Origin: DAITQM01 sp039794245
GTDB taxonomy: Bacteria; Pseudomonadota; Gammaproteobacteria; Xanthomonadales; Wenzhouxiangellaceae
Assembly: GCA_039794245.1 (NCBI GenBank)
Contig: JBDIVS010000015.1
Span: forward strand, 1-64,000
DNA: 64,000 nucleotides
Direction: 5' to 3'
This document shows positions 1 to 7,835 of the stretch, in pieces. The notes beneath the pieces were generated by a model. The model was not told the origin of the DNA. It saw only the letters and a program-made list of their open reading frames with translations, and did no database searches. The stretch's first letter is position 1. Every line of letters begins with the position of its first letter. The translations under genes were made by a program, and so were the position numbers.

Positions 1-54
1 ACCACGGCCGGGCGATGGAATCGCCGGTTTTGGTGTTGACGGGTTCGTATTCAT
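1..54 (-). CDS. Possible 5' end of an IS91-type transposase (partial)
   Basis: A frame opens with ATG at 54 and runs off the window, reading MNTNPSTPKPAIPSPGRG. Proline- and arginine-rich openings of this kind are common in IS91-family transposases, which often lie directly downstream of a tyrosine recombinase gene such as the one at 280-852. The ATG is the last three bases of a repeat unit, which also supplies an AGGACAG sequence as a possible ribosome site. Only 18 codons are visible, so this is a weak inference from position and composition. Confidence 0.3.
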   Translation of the reverse strand, partial: MNTNPSTPKPAIPSPGRG

Positions 55-279
55 GACTGTCCTGAATACGCTATCGCTCTTTGATGACTGTCTGTCCTCG
101 ATCTCGCTTTTTCATGACTGTCCTGAACACGCTGTCCATGACTGTCCTGAAAATACGCACATGACTGTCCTGAAAATACGCACATGACTGTCCTGAACAC
201 GCTGTCCATGACTGTCCTGAAAATACGCATGACTGTCCTGAAAACACGCACTGTTCATGACTGTCCTGAAAACACGCAC
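52..279. repeat. Array of about eight CATGACTGTCCTGAA repeats
   Basis: The core CATGACTGTCCTGAA starts at 52, 113, 137, 160, 183, 207, 228 and 256, with a degenerate copy near 83. Spacing is mostly 21-24 bp, and the cores are joined by short variable linkers such as AATACGCA or CACGCTGTC. On the minus strand each unit reads TTCAGGACAGTCATG, that is a Shine-Dalgarno-like AGGA followed by ATG. The array replaces the 3' part of the recombinase gene. No cas genes are present and the spacers are too short and too similar to each other for CRISPR. Confidence 0.85.
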
Positions 280-852
280 GGGTGGCGATGCCTGGACCAC
301 AAGGCCCGCAAGCCCCGATAGGTCAAGTCCGGCAACGGCACCAGGCGGTCCTTGTGGCCCTTGCCGCGCCGGATGTGGACCTGGCGGCGCGCACGGTCGA
401 TATCGCCGACTTCCAGCGCCAGCGTTTCGCCCAGGCGCAAGCCCATCGAATAAGTGGTCAGCACAAACACCCGGTAGCGCAGCTTGCGCGCCGCGCCAAG
501 CAGGCGCTCGATTTCGGCAACACTCAGAATTATCGGGCAGGGACCGGATCTTTGGCGCCCGGATCATCTCGACCAACGTCCAATCGCGATCCAGCACATG
601 CTTGTAGAAAAACTGCAACCCGCACCGATCCAGCTTGACGGTGGACCAGGAATCTGACTCGACCAGCGCGGAGAAATACTCGGCCAACTGCTCGGGTTCG
701 AGCCGATCCGGACAGCCATCGAACCAGGCCGCAACACGCCGGACGGCGCGGGAATAGGCGTCGATGGTTTTGTCGCTCATGCCCTGCAACTTCAAGGCTC
801 TCAGGTGTTTCCGGTACAGCTCGTCGAATCGTTTTTGCTCGGATGGGTTCAT
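280..852 (-). pseudogene. Tyrosine recombinase/integrase, frameshifted and 3'-truncated
   Basis: Translation starts at ATG 852, preceded by AAGGAG. The N-terminal part (KTIDAYSRAVRRVAAWF, LQFFYKHVLDRDW) is a SAM-like core-binding domain of phage-integrase type. After IRSLPD the frame is lost near 530, apparently through one extra base. The catalytic domain then continues in the next frame (FVLTTYSMGLRLGETLALEV, HIRRGKGHKDRLVPLP). The first catalytic arginine region (GLRLGE) and the beta-sheet lysine region are visible, but the protein stops at HRHP where the repeat array begins. The HxxR box and the tyrosine nucleophile are therefore missing. It resembles recombinases that accompany IS91-type transposases more than IntI. 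It is very probably inactive. Confidence 0.8.
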
Positions 853-939
853 GGTAAACTCCTTGGCAGGCGTGCCCCGATTGGGCGCCGGTCAAGGATT
901 ACACAAAATGACCCGGTTTTTCTGCCGCGTAGCGGCTTC

Positions 940-998
940 GTTCAACAAGCAATTGCAGCCGACCGCCTTCGGCGTCGGCTGAATTGGACGTTAGATGC
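940..998 (+). other. Integron attC recombination site
   Basis: The outer boxes fit the consensus. GTTCAAC (940-946) matches RYYYAAC and GTTAGAT (990-996), followed by GC, matches GTTRRRY. Between them, CAATTGCAGCCGAC and GTCGGCTGAATTG form an imperfect palindrome around CGCCTTCGGC, with one unpaired G on one arm as expected of folded attC sites. Length (about 59 bp) and design are typical of short attC sites. No intI is visible in the window. Confidence 0.75.
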
Positions 999-1017
999 CG
1001 CAAAGAGTGGAGTATTG

Positions 1018-1404
1018 ATGATGACGCTGACACGGCTAATCCGTGGGGTTTTGCTGTTGGCCGCTTTTGCCAGCCTCGGAATCATGGTTTACGCAGCAGA
1101 CCTTTCACATCCACTCCTGTGGCTACTCTCCTTGGTGTTCGGCGCCTGGGTTGTATCTCCCTACTGGTTCCTTTTTAATACCTCGCTCAAGGGCGAGCCG
1201 AACCTCGTTCGCGAGATAGCTGTGCTCCTCTTAAGCATCGGGCTTGCCTGTTTCGGTTTGTCCATCTACTACGATGGATTCTTTGTTCATCTTGATGCCC
1301 AAAATGGCCTTCTGTTCCTGTTCATTCCTTTATGGCAATGGGTCGCTGTGGGTGTCGTGCTGGGGGGGCTGAGCTTTTGGATGAACCGAAAGCGCGACAT
1401 CTAA
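1018..1404 (+). CDS. Cassette-like small membrane protein
   Basis: This 128-residue protein has about four hydrophobic helices (roughly residues 7-25, 31-50, 66-83 and 97-118) and ends in the basic tail NRKRDI. It begins with tandem ATGs at 1018 and 1021, about 20 bp after the attC site, with GAGTGGAG upstream as ribosome site. The stop codon lies inside a CTAAC box, as is usual for integron cassettes. I do not recognise the family. The position directly behind attC suggests that it arrived as a gene cassette. Base composition is clearly lower in GC than the surrounding core genes, which fits acquisition. Confidence 0.75.
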   Translation: MMTLTRLIRGVLLLAAFASLGIMVYAADLSHPLLWLLSLVFGAWVVSPYWFLFNTSLKGEPNLVREIAVLLLSIGLACFGLSIYYDGFFVHLDAQNGLLFLFIPLWQWVAVGVVLGGLSFWMNRKRDI

Positions 1405-1450
1405 CGCATAAGGTTAGATCGCGTGAGCGGAGCGAGCCGCGATCTTATTA
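1399..1450 (+). other. Degenerate or truncated attC-like end with hairpin
   Basis: ATCTAAC (1399-1405) matches the left attC box and overlaps the stop codon of the cassette gene. It is followed by GTTAGAT at 1413 and by a hairpin with arms ATCGCG and CGCGAT around TGAGCGGAGCGAGC. No full right half follows, because an IS630-type element begins at 1451. Joining the sequence across the IS does not restore a complete attC, so it was already incomplete or was altered during insertion. Confidence 0.4.
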
Positions 1451-2580
1451 ACTGTCTCATAATAGAACGTATGTGAAACCTTGCTCATACGGCGGCTGCA
1501 TATTTCGGTGTGGCCGTATTGAAATAGCCTTTGACTCGTGCTGGCGTCTTTTGCAGACAGCGAAAGAAACGAATCGCCTCGGCCTTGAGCGATTCTAGAT
1601 CCGTAATCTGCTTACGGCCGATCGTGTTGTTTTTCAAATCATTCCAGGCGCACTCATCGGGGTTCAGCTCAGGCGAGTATGGTGGCAGAAAAAACAGCTC
1701 CAACCAGCCTTCAAGGCTCTCAACATAACGCTGGACATTCTGGGCCTTGTGCGACGGATGGCCATCGACAATCAGGAAAATGGTGCAGCCGGTATTGTGG
1801 ACCAGGCGCTTGAGAAATTTGATGAACACGCCAGCGTTGACCTTGCCCTGGACGGTCATGAATCGAAACTCCCCCTGCGGGCTGACCGCGGAGATCAGAT
1901 TGAGCCCAAACCGGGTGCCGGTGCTACTGACCACCGGAGTCTGCCCTTTCTTCGCCCATGTCGTGCCCGCATGAGGATCCGAACGAATGCCTGCCTCGTC
2001 GGCAATGAAAATCCGGGCATTCTCCTGGCGCGCGCGGCGCTGGATGGCTGGGTATTCCTCGTCCAGCCATCGCTGAACGTGCTCTTCAGACTGCTGATAG
2101 GCGCGCCAAAGAGGGCGCTGAGGGGTCAGGCCCAGTTGATTCAGAAGTCGGCAAACCGATGCCTTGCTGTAACGGATACCGAACTGCCACTCGATCAACT
2201 CGCCCACCATCTTCGAGGTCCAAAGCGCGAATGTGAATTGAAGCTGAAGCGGGTTCTTCGAGGTAATGGTGTTATACAGCCACTGGAGCTTCTTGCCATC
2301 AAGTTTGGGCCTCCTGCCGCCTCGCTTCTTGGCATCAAGCGCGCCCCAGCCGCCCTTTCGATACAACGCCAACCAGTTATACATCGCGGCTCGCGTGATA
2401 CCCAATGCCTGGGCAACCACTTCTGGGCTCTGACCTTGCTGAACGCTCGATACCGCCCGCTTGCGTAGCGCAGCCAGCGTCTTGTGATCAAGGCTACGTG
2501 CGTCGCTCTTGGGAGGTACCTGAGACATAAACTCCCTATACTTCAAGGAAAGACGGATGTCAATCCTATTATGAGACAGT
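1451..2580 (-). mobile_element. Complete IS630-family insertion sequence
   Basis: The element is 1130 bp long and bounded by perfect 15-bp inverted repeats, ACTGTCTCATAATAG at 1451-1465 and its complement at 2566-2580. A TA dinucleotide flanks each end (1449-1450 and 2581-2582), which is the signature target duplication of IS630/Tc1-mariner elements. It carries one transposase gene on the minus strand. Intact ends, intact target duplication and an open transposase frame indicate a recent, possibly still mobile insertion. Confidence 0.95.
1485..2528 (-). CDS. IS630-family DDE transposase
   Basis: This 347-residue enzyme catalyses cut-and-paste movement of its element. The N-terminal half is a helix-turn-helix region (VVAQALGITRAAMYNWLALY, then a winged-helix segment with GGRRPKLDGKKLQWLY). 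The catalytic DDE domain shows FIADEAGIRSD for the first aspartate, FLIVDGHPSHKA for the second and the family motif LPPYSPELNPDECAWNDLK for the acidic third residue. I chose the start MSQVPPK at 2528 because AGGGAG lies five bases upstream. A start at 2546 would add six residues. The frame is intact. Confidence 0.93.
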   Translation of the reverse strand: MSQVPPKSDARSLDHKTLAALRKRAVSSVQQGQSPEVVAQALGITRAAMYNWLALYRKGGWGALDAKKRGGRRPKLDGKKLQWLYNTITSKNPLQLQFTFALWTSKMVGELIEWQFGIRYSKASVCRLLNQLGLTPQRPLWRAYQQSEEHVQRWLDEEYPAIQRRARQENARIFIADEAGIRSDPHAGTTWAKKGQTPVVSSTGTRFGLNLISAVSPQGEFRFMTVQGKVNAGVFIKFLKRLVHNTGCTIFLIVDGHPSHKAQNVQRYVESLEGWLELFFLPPYSPELNPDECAWNDLKNNTIGRKQITDLESLKAEAIRFFRCLQKTPARVKGYFNTATPKYAAAV

Positions 2581-2583
2581 TAA

Positions 2584-3093
2584 TATGTCTCAGTCGAAGG
2601 TCGCTACGTCATTGACAAAACATACAGCGTGGAGCCCAAGGATCAGATATGGAGCCGCTCAACGACCTCGCGGCAGGAAAACTGGACCATCAACGGGCTC
2701 GGGCTCGATTCTGTCCGGTTTTTCACTAATATCAAGGACGGTACACCCTTCATCAAGCTCGGTGGCGACGAGCCGCCGCCGCTTTATCGGGCCGGAATGC
2801 GGCCGACGGAGATTGCAGAGACGTTTGTGGATACGCTCACCCGCGAAGGTGCCGGTCGGGTCAGTTATTCCGATCTCGCTCCTGTCAAGTTCGGTGATCA
2901 GCAGGGATTCGAGTTCAAAATCCGCTACTTCAATTGTGATGGCCTCGAGTATCAAGGCATTGCCCGTGGTGCGATCGACTACAAAGATCGCCTGCAATTA
3001 ATGCTCTTCCAAGCACCGGCCGTATGTTATTACGAAAGCGCTTCCCCGGCCGCTATTGCTCTATTCGACTCGGTCCGCATGATCGGCCGTTAA
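2584..3093 (+). pseudogene. 5'-truncated hypothetical protein beside the IS
   Basis: The frame is open directly from the right IS end (YVSVEGRYVIDKTYSVEPKD...) to the stop at 3093, about 169 residues. The only in-frame candidate starts are internal, such as GTG at 2629. The residues before it look like normal protein, so the N-terminus has been lost. The missing part is not present left of the IS, which means that the gene was truncated before or during the rearrangement. The content (NWTINGLGLDSVRFF, KFGDQQGFEFKIRY, GIARGAI) resembles small envelope or lipoprotein-type proteins, but I do not recognise the family. The 3' end overlaps the convergent cytochrome gene by about 33 bp. Confidence 0.55.
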
Positions 3094-5004
3094 CCCCGGC
3101 TCCAGCCGCCGGGCTGCTTCCAGGGCGCGGGTGGCGGCTTCGGATTGGCCCGCTTGGCGGTAGAACATCCCAAGCTTATACCAATTCTGGGCGTTGTGGG
3201 GCCAAAGGGCGGTGGTTTGTTCGAGGGCGGCACGGGCGAGGTCGGGGCGACCGAGGCGTTCGGCCAGGGTGAGGCGCAGATCCCAGGGTTGTTCGGCCTT
3301 TGGGTAGTGGTCGATCAGGGCCTGGGTGTCCTGCATCAGGGTCGCAAGGTCGAGATGGTCGAGGCTGAGGCGGGCGCGGCCGAGCAGGGCGTCGGGATCG
3401 AGGGGGTCCAGGGTCAGGGCGTCGTCGAAGGCGGCGCGGGCCTCAGTCAGCCGGCCGTTGACCATCAGGGTCAAGGCTCTGGACTGGTGCCAGGCCGGCT
3501 GGGTCAGTATGGCGGCCAATTCGTGGGGCAGCGGGTCGTTACGCGCCGCTTCGCTGCCCGGCGCCGGCAAGCGGTCGAACTTTGACTGCGCGGCCTGGAA
3601 GCGGCCGCGAACCACTTCGCCGAGAGCGAGTACGGCATTTTGCCAGCGCTGTCCGGCTTCGCTCGCCAGCGCCCCGGACAGGCGGCCGTCGTCGAAAATT
3701 TGCAGTTCGCCTTCGGGTTCGGCGAAGGCGCGGTGGGTGGGTTCGCGCTGCGGCGGGGTGAGGTGGCGGCGGATGAAGTGATCGGCACTTTGGATGTAGG
3801 GCAGGTCGAAGGGCTGGCTTTGGCGCATATGGCAATCGACACAGCCCGCCTGGCTGCGCGCCGTTCGCCCCGTCGCCGCTTCGATGCTCAGGCTGGTGTG
3901 CGCCGGGCCGGGATCGTGGCAGGTTTTGCAGACGGCATTGAAATCGTCCAGGCCCTGGGCACGCACCGCCCGGTGCGGCCGATGGCAGGTGGTGCAGGTC
4001 ATTGCCCCGGTGGCGCGAAAGCAGGCCGATAAGGCCAGCCGTTCGAGCTGGCCGACGAAGCGGAAGTCGTCTTCTTTTTGCCGCACCGGGACGAGCACCG
4101 GGATTTGCCCGGCCAGCGGCCGGTCATGATCGACGCGACCTTGTACCAGGTCGAGCCGGGCATCGCCTTGCAGGTGGCAGCGGGCGCAGCGGTCACGCTG
4201 GGCGCCGGGCGGCAGGGTGGCGAGTCTGGCGATCGCGATGTCGCCGGCCGGCGGCCCGGCGGTCAGCGCATCAAGATGGGCCCGGGTGTCGCCGTGGCAG
4301 CCGGCGCAGCCGATCGGTTTGAGGTGTGTGAACGCATCGCCGCCGAGTTGGTGGGCGGGAAAAATCGCTGCGCCGGCAGTTTCGTCCGGGTGGTCATCCC
4401 GCCGCCGCGCAGCGCCGGGCAGGGTGGCGAGCGGGGTGAGGGTGTGGCAGCCGAGGCAATTGCCGGTCAGCGGCAGGCCGATCGAACGGTCGTCGCTGTA
4501 CAGGGCGAACGGCGCGATGTGCAGGCCGCCGGCAGTCGATTCGAGCGGCGCGAAATAGAGCCGGCCGGTGGGTTGGCCGGTCAGCGGATGCAGTGCTTCT
4601 CCGGCCCACGAGGTGGCGAAGTTGCCGCCGCCGATCCGCCCGACGATGCGCTGGCGCAGTACCCCGCCGCCCTGCCGGGTGATCGTCAGGATCGTCTGCT
4701 CCCGGCCGCCGGCCAGGCGGTAGCGCCGGCCGAGCTGGCGGTCTTCGATCGCGCCGGTCGCCACGGTACCGCGCGGGCCGATACTGCGCGCCATGCCGTG
4801 GCCGAGGTATTCCAGCACCGCATCGCGGTGGCAGGCGGCGCATTCGCGGATCGCGGGATGGGTTTCCGGGGCGGCGGTGGTCTTTTCCGCTCCGACGGCT
4901 TCGGCCGCCGCGGCCGTATGCTCCGCCGGCGGGCCGGCGAAACCCATGAAAACACCCGCCGCGAAAAACGCCGGGAGGTGCACGGGCGGTAACCAAAACT
5001 TCAC
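3061..5004 (-). CDS. Seven-heme c-type cytochrome with TPR C-terminus
   Basis: This secreted multiheme cytochrome has about 647 residues. A hydrophobic N-terminal segment (FFAAGVFMGFAG) looks like a Sec signal. Seven CxxCH heme sites follow: CAACH, CLGCH, CAGCH, CARCH, CTTCH, CKTCH and CVDCH. They fit a periplasmic electron carrier or a member of the cytochrome c554-like doubled-CXXCH group. The last 200 or so residues are tetratricopeptide-like helices (ARAAFDDALTLDPLDPDALL, WYKLGMFYRQAGQSEAATRA). The start is uncertain. A GTG at 5004 overlaps the stop of the upstream ATPase gene (ATGTGA), suggesting coupling, and an in-frame ATG lies at 5016. The electron partner and substrate cannot be read from the sequence. 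Confidence 0.85.
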   Translation of the reverse strand: MKFWLPPVHLPAFFAAGVFMGFAGPPAEHTAAAAEAVGAEKTTAAPETHPAIRECAACHRDAVLEYLGHGMARSIGPRGTVATGAIEDRQLGRRYRLAGGREQTILTITRQGGGVLRQRIVGRIGGGNFATSWAGEALHPLTGQPTGRLYFAPLESTAGGLHIAPFALYSDDRSIGLPLTGNCLGCHTLTPLATLPGAARRRDDHPDETAGAAIFPAHQLGGDAFTHLKPIGCAGCHGDTRAHLDALTAGPPAGDIAIARLATLPPGAQRDRCARCHLQGDARLDLVQGRVDHDRPLAGQIPVLVPVRQKEDDFRFVGQLERLALSACFRATGAMTCTTCHRPHRAVRAQGLDDFNAVCKTCHDPGPAHTSLSIEAATGRTARSQAGCVDCHMRQSQPFDLPYIQSADHFIRRHLTPPQREPTHRAFAEPEGELQIFDDGRLSGALASEAGQRWQNAVLALGEVVRGRFQAAQSKFDRLPAPGSEAARNDPLPHELAAILTQPAWHQSRALTLMVNGRLTEARAAFDDALTLDPLDPDALLGRARLSLDHLDLATLMQDTQALIDHYPKAEQPWDLRLTLAERLGRPDLARAALEQTTALWPHNAQNWYKLGMFYRQAGQSEAATRALEAARRLEPGLTADHADRVE

Positions 5005-6236
5005 ATCGCATCCCACGGCATGGCCAGGTCACGCTCGCTGAGCCGCATGGCCCGCTCGATCGGACAAATGACCAGGCCCGGAGTGACCTTGAGGTGCGGA
5101 TAAGTTTGCCGAAAGGCCGAAATGCCCCGCGTGTCTTTTCTGGATGGCTTGCTGCTCAATTTGATTTCGATGGGATAGTAGCGACCATCTCGTTCCAGCA
5201 GTACATCCACTTCGCTGCCGCCGTGGCTGCGCCAATGGTACCAGCCGGGCGGCGATGCCATCGTCGCTGCCAGTTTGCGTATTTCAGCGACTACGGCGGT
5301 CTCGAACAGGGCACCGGCGAGCGGATGGCCGCTCAATGACTTGGGGGTCGAAATCATCTGCAAACTACACGCCAGGCCGGTATCGGCGATATAGCCTTTG
5401 GGCTTGCAGCTGAGCCGTTTGACGGTGTTGCCATGATAAACAGGCGCTTCGAACCACTGGAAAGTCGCTTTGAGTATCGCCAGCCAGCGCCGCGCAGTTT
5501 GCGGGCTGATGCCGATTGCGCGGCCAAGCTGGGCATGATTGATTTCCTGCGCCGTCAACGCCGCGGCCAGGCGTGTGAAGCGGCCGAATTGCTGCCAATC
5601 GCCGACATCGGCCAGCAGGCGGGCGTCACGCTCGATATAGGTGCGCAGATAGGCCCGGTGGAACTCCGGCAACCATTCTTCCTCCAGGGTATCGGCGCCG
5701 GGCAAAAAACCGCGCCACAACTGGTCATAGACCGGGCGCGGTGACGGCAGTCGCTCAGGCCGGTCGGTGGCGAAGTGCCCGGGATCATCGAGGTAACGTT
5801 GCAGCCAGTGGTTTTCCGGTCGCGCCCCGGCGATCTCGGCCAGACAAAACCCTTCGAGATCGATAAAGACCGCCCGGCCGGCCAGCGACTCGCCGGCTGA
5901 TTTCAATACCGCCCACTGCTGCGATCCGGTCAGAACGTATTGGCCGGGCTGCTGGCCGCGATCCACCCGGCGCTTGACTGCCGCGACGAGTTCCGGGGCG
6001 TACTGGATTTCGTCCAGCACGAGCGGCGGTGGGTGATTGTCGAGAAACAGGTCCGGATCCTGCCGCGCATTGCCCACGTCAACGACAGGATCGAACTCAA
6101 TTGTGTCCCAGTCGGGCAGCGCATGCCCGACCAGAGTGCTTTTACCCACCTGCCGCGCGCCGGAAACGATGACGACCGGGAAACGCGCGGTCAAGTCCTT
6201 CAATCGGCTCTCAAGCAGGCGATGTTTGTAAATCAC
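5001..6236 (-). CDS. DUF4143-type AAA ATPase
   Basis: This 411-residue protein is a P-loop ATPase of the AAA_14/DUF4143 group. The Walker A is VSGARQVGKSTL near residue 25 and the Walker B is PLVLDEIQYAPEL near residue 73. TGSQQWAVL follows as the sensor-like strand. The middle contains a helix-turn-helix-like stretch (ARLIGISPQTARRWL type). The C-terminal DUF4143 part has SEVDVLLERDGRYYPIEIKLS, which matches a PD-(D/E)xK nuclease-like core. The family is widespread, mobile and functionally obscure. The gene overlaps the start of the cytochrome gene. A second, divergent member lies at 34911-36188. Confidence 0.88.
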   Translation of the reverse strand: MIYKHRLLESRLKDLTARFPVVIVSGARQVGKSTLVGHALPDWDTIEFDPVVDVGNARQDPDLFLDNHPPPLVLDEIQYAPELVAAVKRRVDRGQQPGQYVLTGSQQWAVLKSAGESLAGRAVFIDLEGFCLAEIAGARPENHWLQRYLDDPGHFATDRPERLPSPRPVYDQLWRGFLPGADTLEEEWLPEFHRAYLRTYIERDARLLADVGDWQQFGRFTRLAAALTAQEINHAQLGRAIGISPQTARRWLAILKATFQWFEAPVYHGNTVKRLSCKPKGYIADTGLACSLQMISTPKSLSGHPLAGALFETAVVAEIRKLAATMASPPGWYHWRSHGGSEVDVLLERDGRYYPIEIKLSSKPSRKDTRGISAFRQTYPHLKVTPGLVICPIERAMRLSERDLAMPWDAM

Positions 6237-6497
6237 TCTTGAATTCTAGTGATGGCGTCACCAGATTTCAAGAGAAACTGGATTCCGGATCGCGCCCGCT
6301 GCCGCGGTCGCGTCTGGAATGACAAAAGGAGGGAAGCCGGCGCCAAGAATGACGGTGTGGGAGAGTTGGGGCGCTTCTGGAATGACGAGGGAAGGCGGGG
6401 TCGCGGAATCGCTACTGCCCGGCCGCGGGGATGAGCAGCGGCGGTGAACGTGCCGGCCCCGACCGGGGCCGGCAGGCATGGCCGGGATGATCCCGGA
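6237..6497. repeat. Intergenic dispersed-repeat sequence
   Basis: The gap holds no convincing gene. It contains GGATTCCGG and two copies of TCTGGAATGAC (near 6313 and 6388) in inverted and direct arrangement, similar to REP-like sequences found between genes. GGCCCCGACCGGGGCC near 6453-6470 forms a short perfect palindrome close to the end of the dehydrogenase gene and may act as a transcription terminator. Confidence 0.4.
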
Positions 6498-7835
6498 TTA
6501 TTCGAAGCCGTCGGCGAGGATGATTTCGGTGTCGCCGTTGAAAATGAACAACTGCCCATCCTGGCGCACGGCGACGAGGTCGCCCTGTTCGGTTTCGCCG
6601 AACGAGGTCAAAGAGGAGCCGATATCGGCGAGGACGACAAATTCCCAGGTGCCGGGCGCGGTTTCCTCAGCCAGAAAAATTTCTCCGGAACAGAAATCGC
6701 CGAACAGATAGCCGCCCCACAGCGAGGCGACGGAGCCGCGATAGCGGTATCCGCCGGTGATCGAGCAGCGGAAGCCCATCCCCATGTCCGAGTGGGCATA
6801 TTCCATCACCGGAAATTCACTGGCAAAACTGCACACCGAAGCGGAGTTGGGATTGCCACGCGGATGGGTGCCCTCGCACGGCTTCCAGCCGTAATTGATG
6901 CCGCCGAGCGTGACGAGCGGCTCGAAGTCGATCTCCTCCCAGATGTCCTGCCCGACATCGCCGATCCACAGATCGCCGGCCGCGCGGTCGAAGCTGAAAC
7001 GGAACGGGTTGCGCAAGCCGTAAGCCCAGACTTCGTCGCAGGCATTGTCGGGGTCGGGGCCGATGAACGGGTTGTCGGCGGGAATCGCGTATTCGGCCGA
7101 ACCGTCGGGGTTGGCGCCGCAGAGATTGTTGGCGCCGGGCGGCGTGATGTTATCGACATCGATGCGCAGCATCTTGCCAAGCAAGGCGACTGTGGGATCG
7201 TTGAGGCAACCGCCACCGGTGACGATCTGGTCCGGATCGAGGGTCTGCGCCCGGTTACAGGGGTCGTTGCCGCTGCCGCCGTCGCCCATGCCGATATAAA
7301 GATAACCGTCGGGACCGAACAGCACGTTGCCGCCGTTGTGGTTGGAAAAATCCTGGCGGATCGTCAGCAGTATTCGCCGGCTGTTGGGATCGGCGACGTT
7401 CGGGTTGCCGGCGCTCACCTGGTACTCGGCGATTACCGTCGTGCCGGTCGGCACGCCGGCCAGTCCGTCGGCGGTGAAATCGACGTAGAAAAGGCCGTTG
7501 TTGGCGAAATCGGGGTGAAAATCGAGGCCGAGCAGGCCGCGTTCGCCGGCGGCGGTGGTGATGCCGCTGATATCCAGAAACGGTACCGGCAGCACCTGGG
7601 CGCCGTCGAAAATTCGGATCACGCCGTTCTGCTCGACGACAAACAACCGGCCCGAACCGTCCCGCGCCTCACGCGCGGCGAGCGGCTCGTTGAAACCGCC
7701 GACCAGCGGATCAACCGTCACATCGGGCGGGATGACGACGGTTCCGGCGTAAAGCGGCAGGGCGCAAAACACTGCGGCGATGGCGGTAACAAACCTGCAA
7801 CTAGTCGATCTTAATGGCAATGTCCTATCAGACAT
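6498..7835 (-). CDS. Secreted PQQ-dependent sugar dehydrogenase-like protein
   Basis: The 445-residue protein belongs to the soluble glucose/aldose dehydrogenase (Gdh/HHIP) beta-propeller family. Family signatures include GERGLLGLDFHPDF, SNHNGGNVLFGPDGYLYIGM with GDGGSGNDP, GKMLRIDVD, EVWAYGLRNPFRFSFD and GDVGQDIWEEID. These residues shape the PQQ and calcium sites. The start at 7835 is supported by AGAGGAGC six to seven bases upstream and gives a clean signal peptide (FVTAIAAVFCALPLYAG). Several cysteines suggest a periplasmic or extracellular location. The extreme C-terminus is ILADGFE, a tail that recurs on secreted proteins in some Xanthomonadales-like bacteria. The substrate is unknown. 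Confidence 0.85.
   Translation of the reverse strand: MSDRTLPLRSTSCRFVTAIAAVFCALPLYAGTVVIPPDVTVDPLVGGFNEPLAAREARDGSGRLFVVEQNGVIRIFDGAQVLPVPFLDISGITTAAGERGLLGLDFHPDFANNGLFYVDFTADGLAGVPTGTTVIAEYQVSAGNPNVADPNSRRILLTIRQDFSNHNGGNVLFGPDGYLYIGMGDGGSGNDPCNRAQTLDPDQIVTGGGCLNDPTVALLGKMLRIDVDNITPPGANNLCGANPDGSAEYAIPADNPFIGPDPDNACDEVWAYGLRNPFRFSFDRAAGDLWIGDVGQDIWEEIDFEPLVTLGGINYGWKPCEGTHPRGNPNSASVCSFASEFPVMEYAHSDMGMGFRCSITGGYRYRGSVASLWGGYLFGDFCSGEIFLAEETAPGTWEFVVLADIGSSLTSFGETEQGDLVAVRQDGQLFIFNGDTEIILADGFE

Noticed and set aside
52..279. CRISPR array
   Set aside because: Units are 21-24 bp apart with near-identical 6-9 bp linkers, there is no cas gene, and the array interrupts a coding sequence.
3145..4992. 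Long plus-strand open frames opposite the cytochrome gene
   Set aside because: They are antisense shadows of a high-GC gene. The minus strand carries seven heme motifs and a signal peptide.
6444..7814. 456-residue plus-strand frame opposite the sugar dehydrogenase
   Set aside because: It has repetitive Gly/Ala/Val/Arg composition without recognisable motifs. The opposite strand encodes a clear family with a signal peptide and ribosome site.
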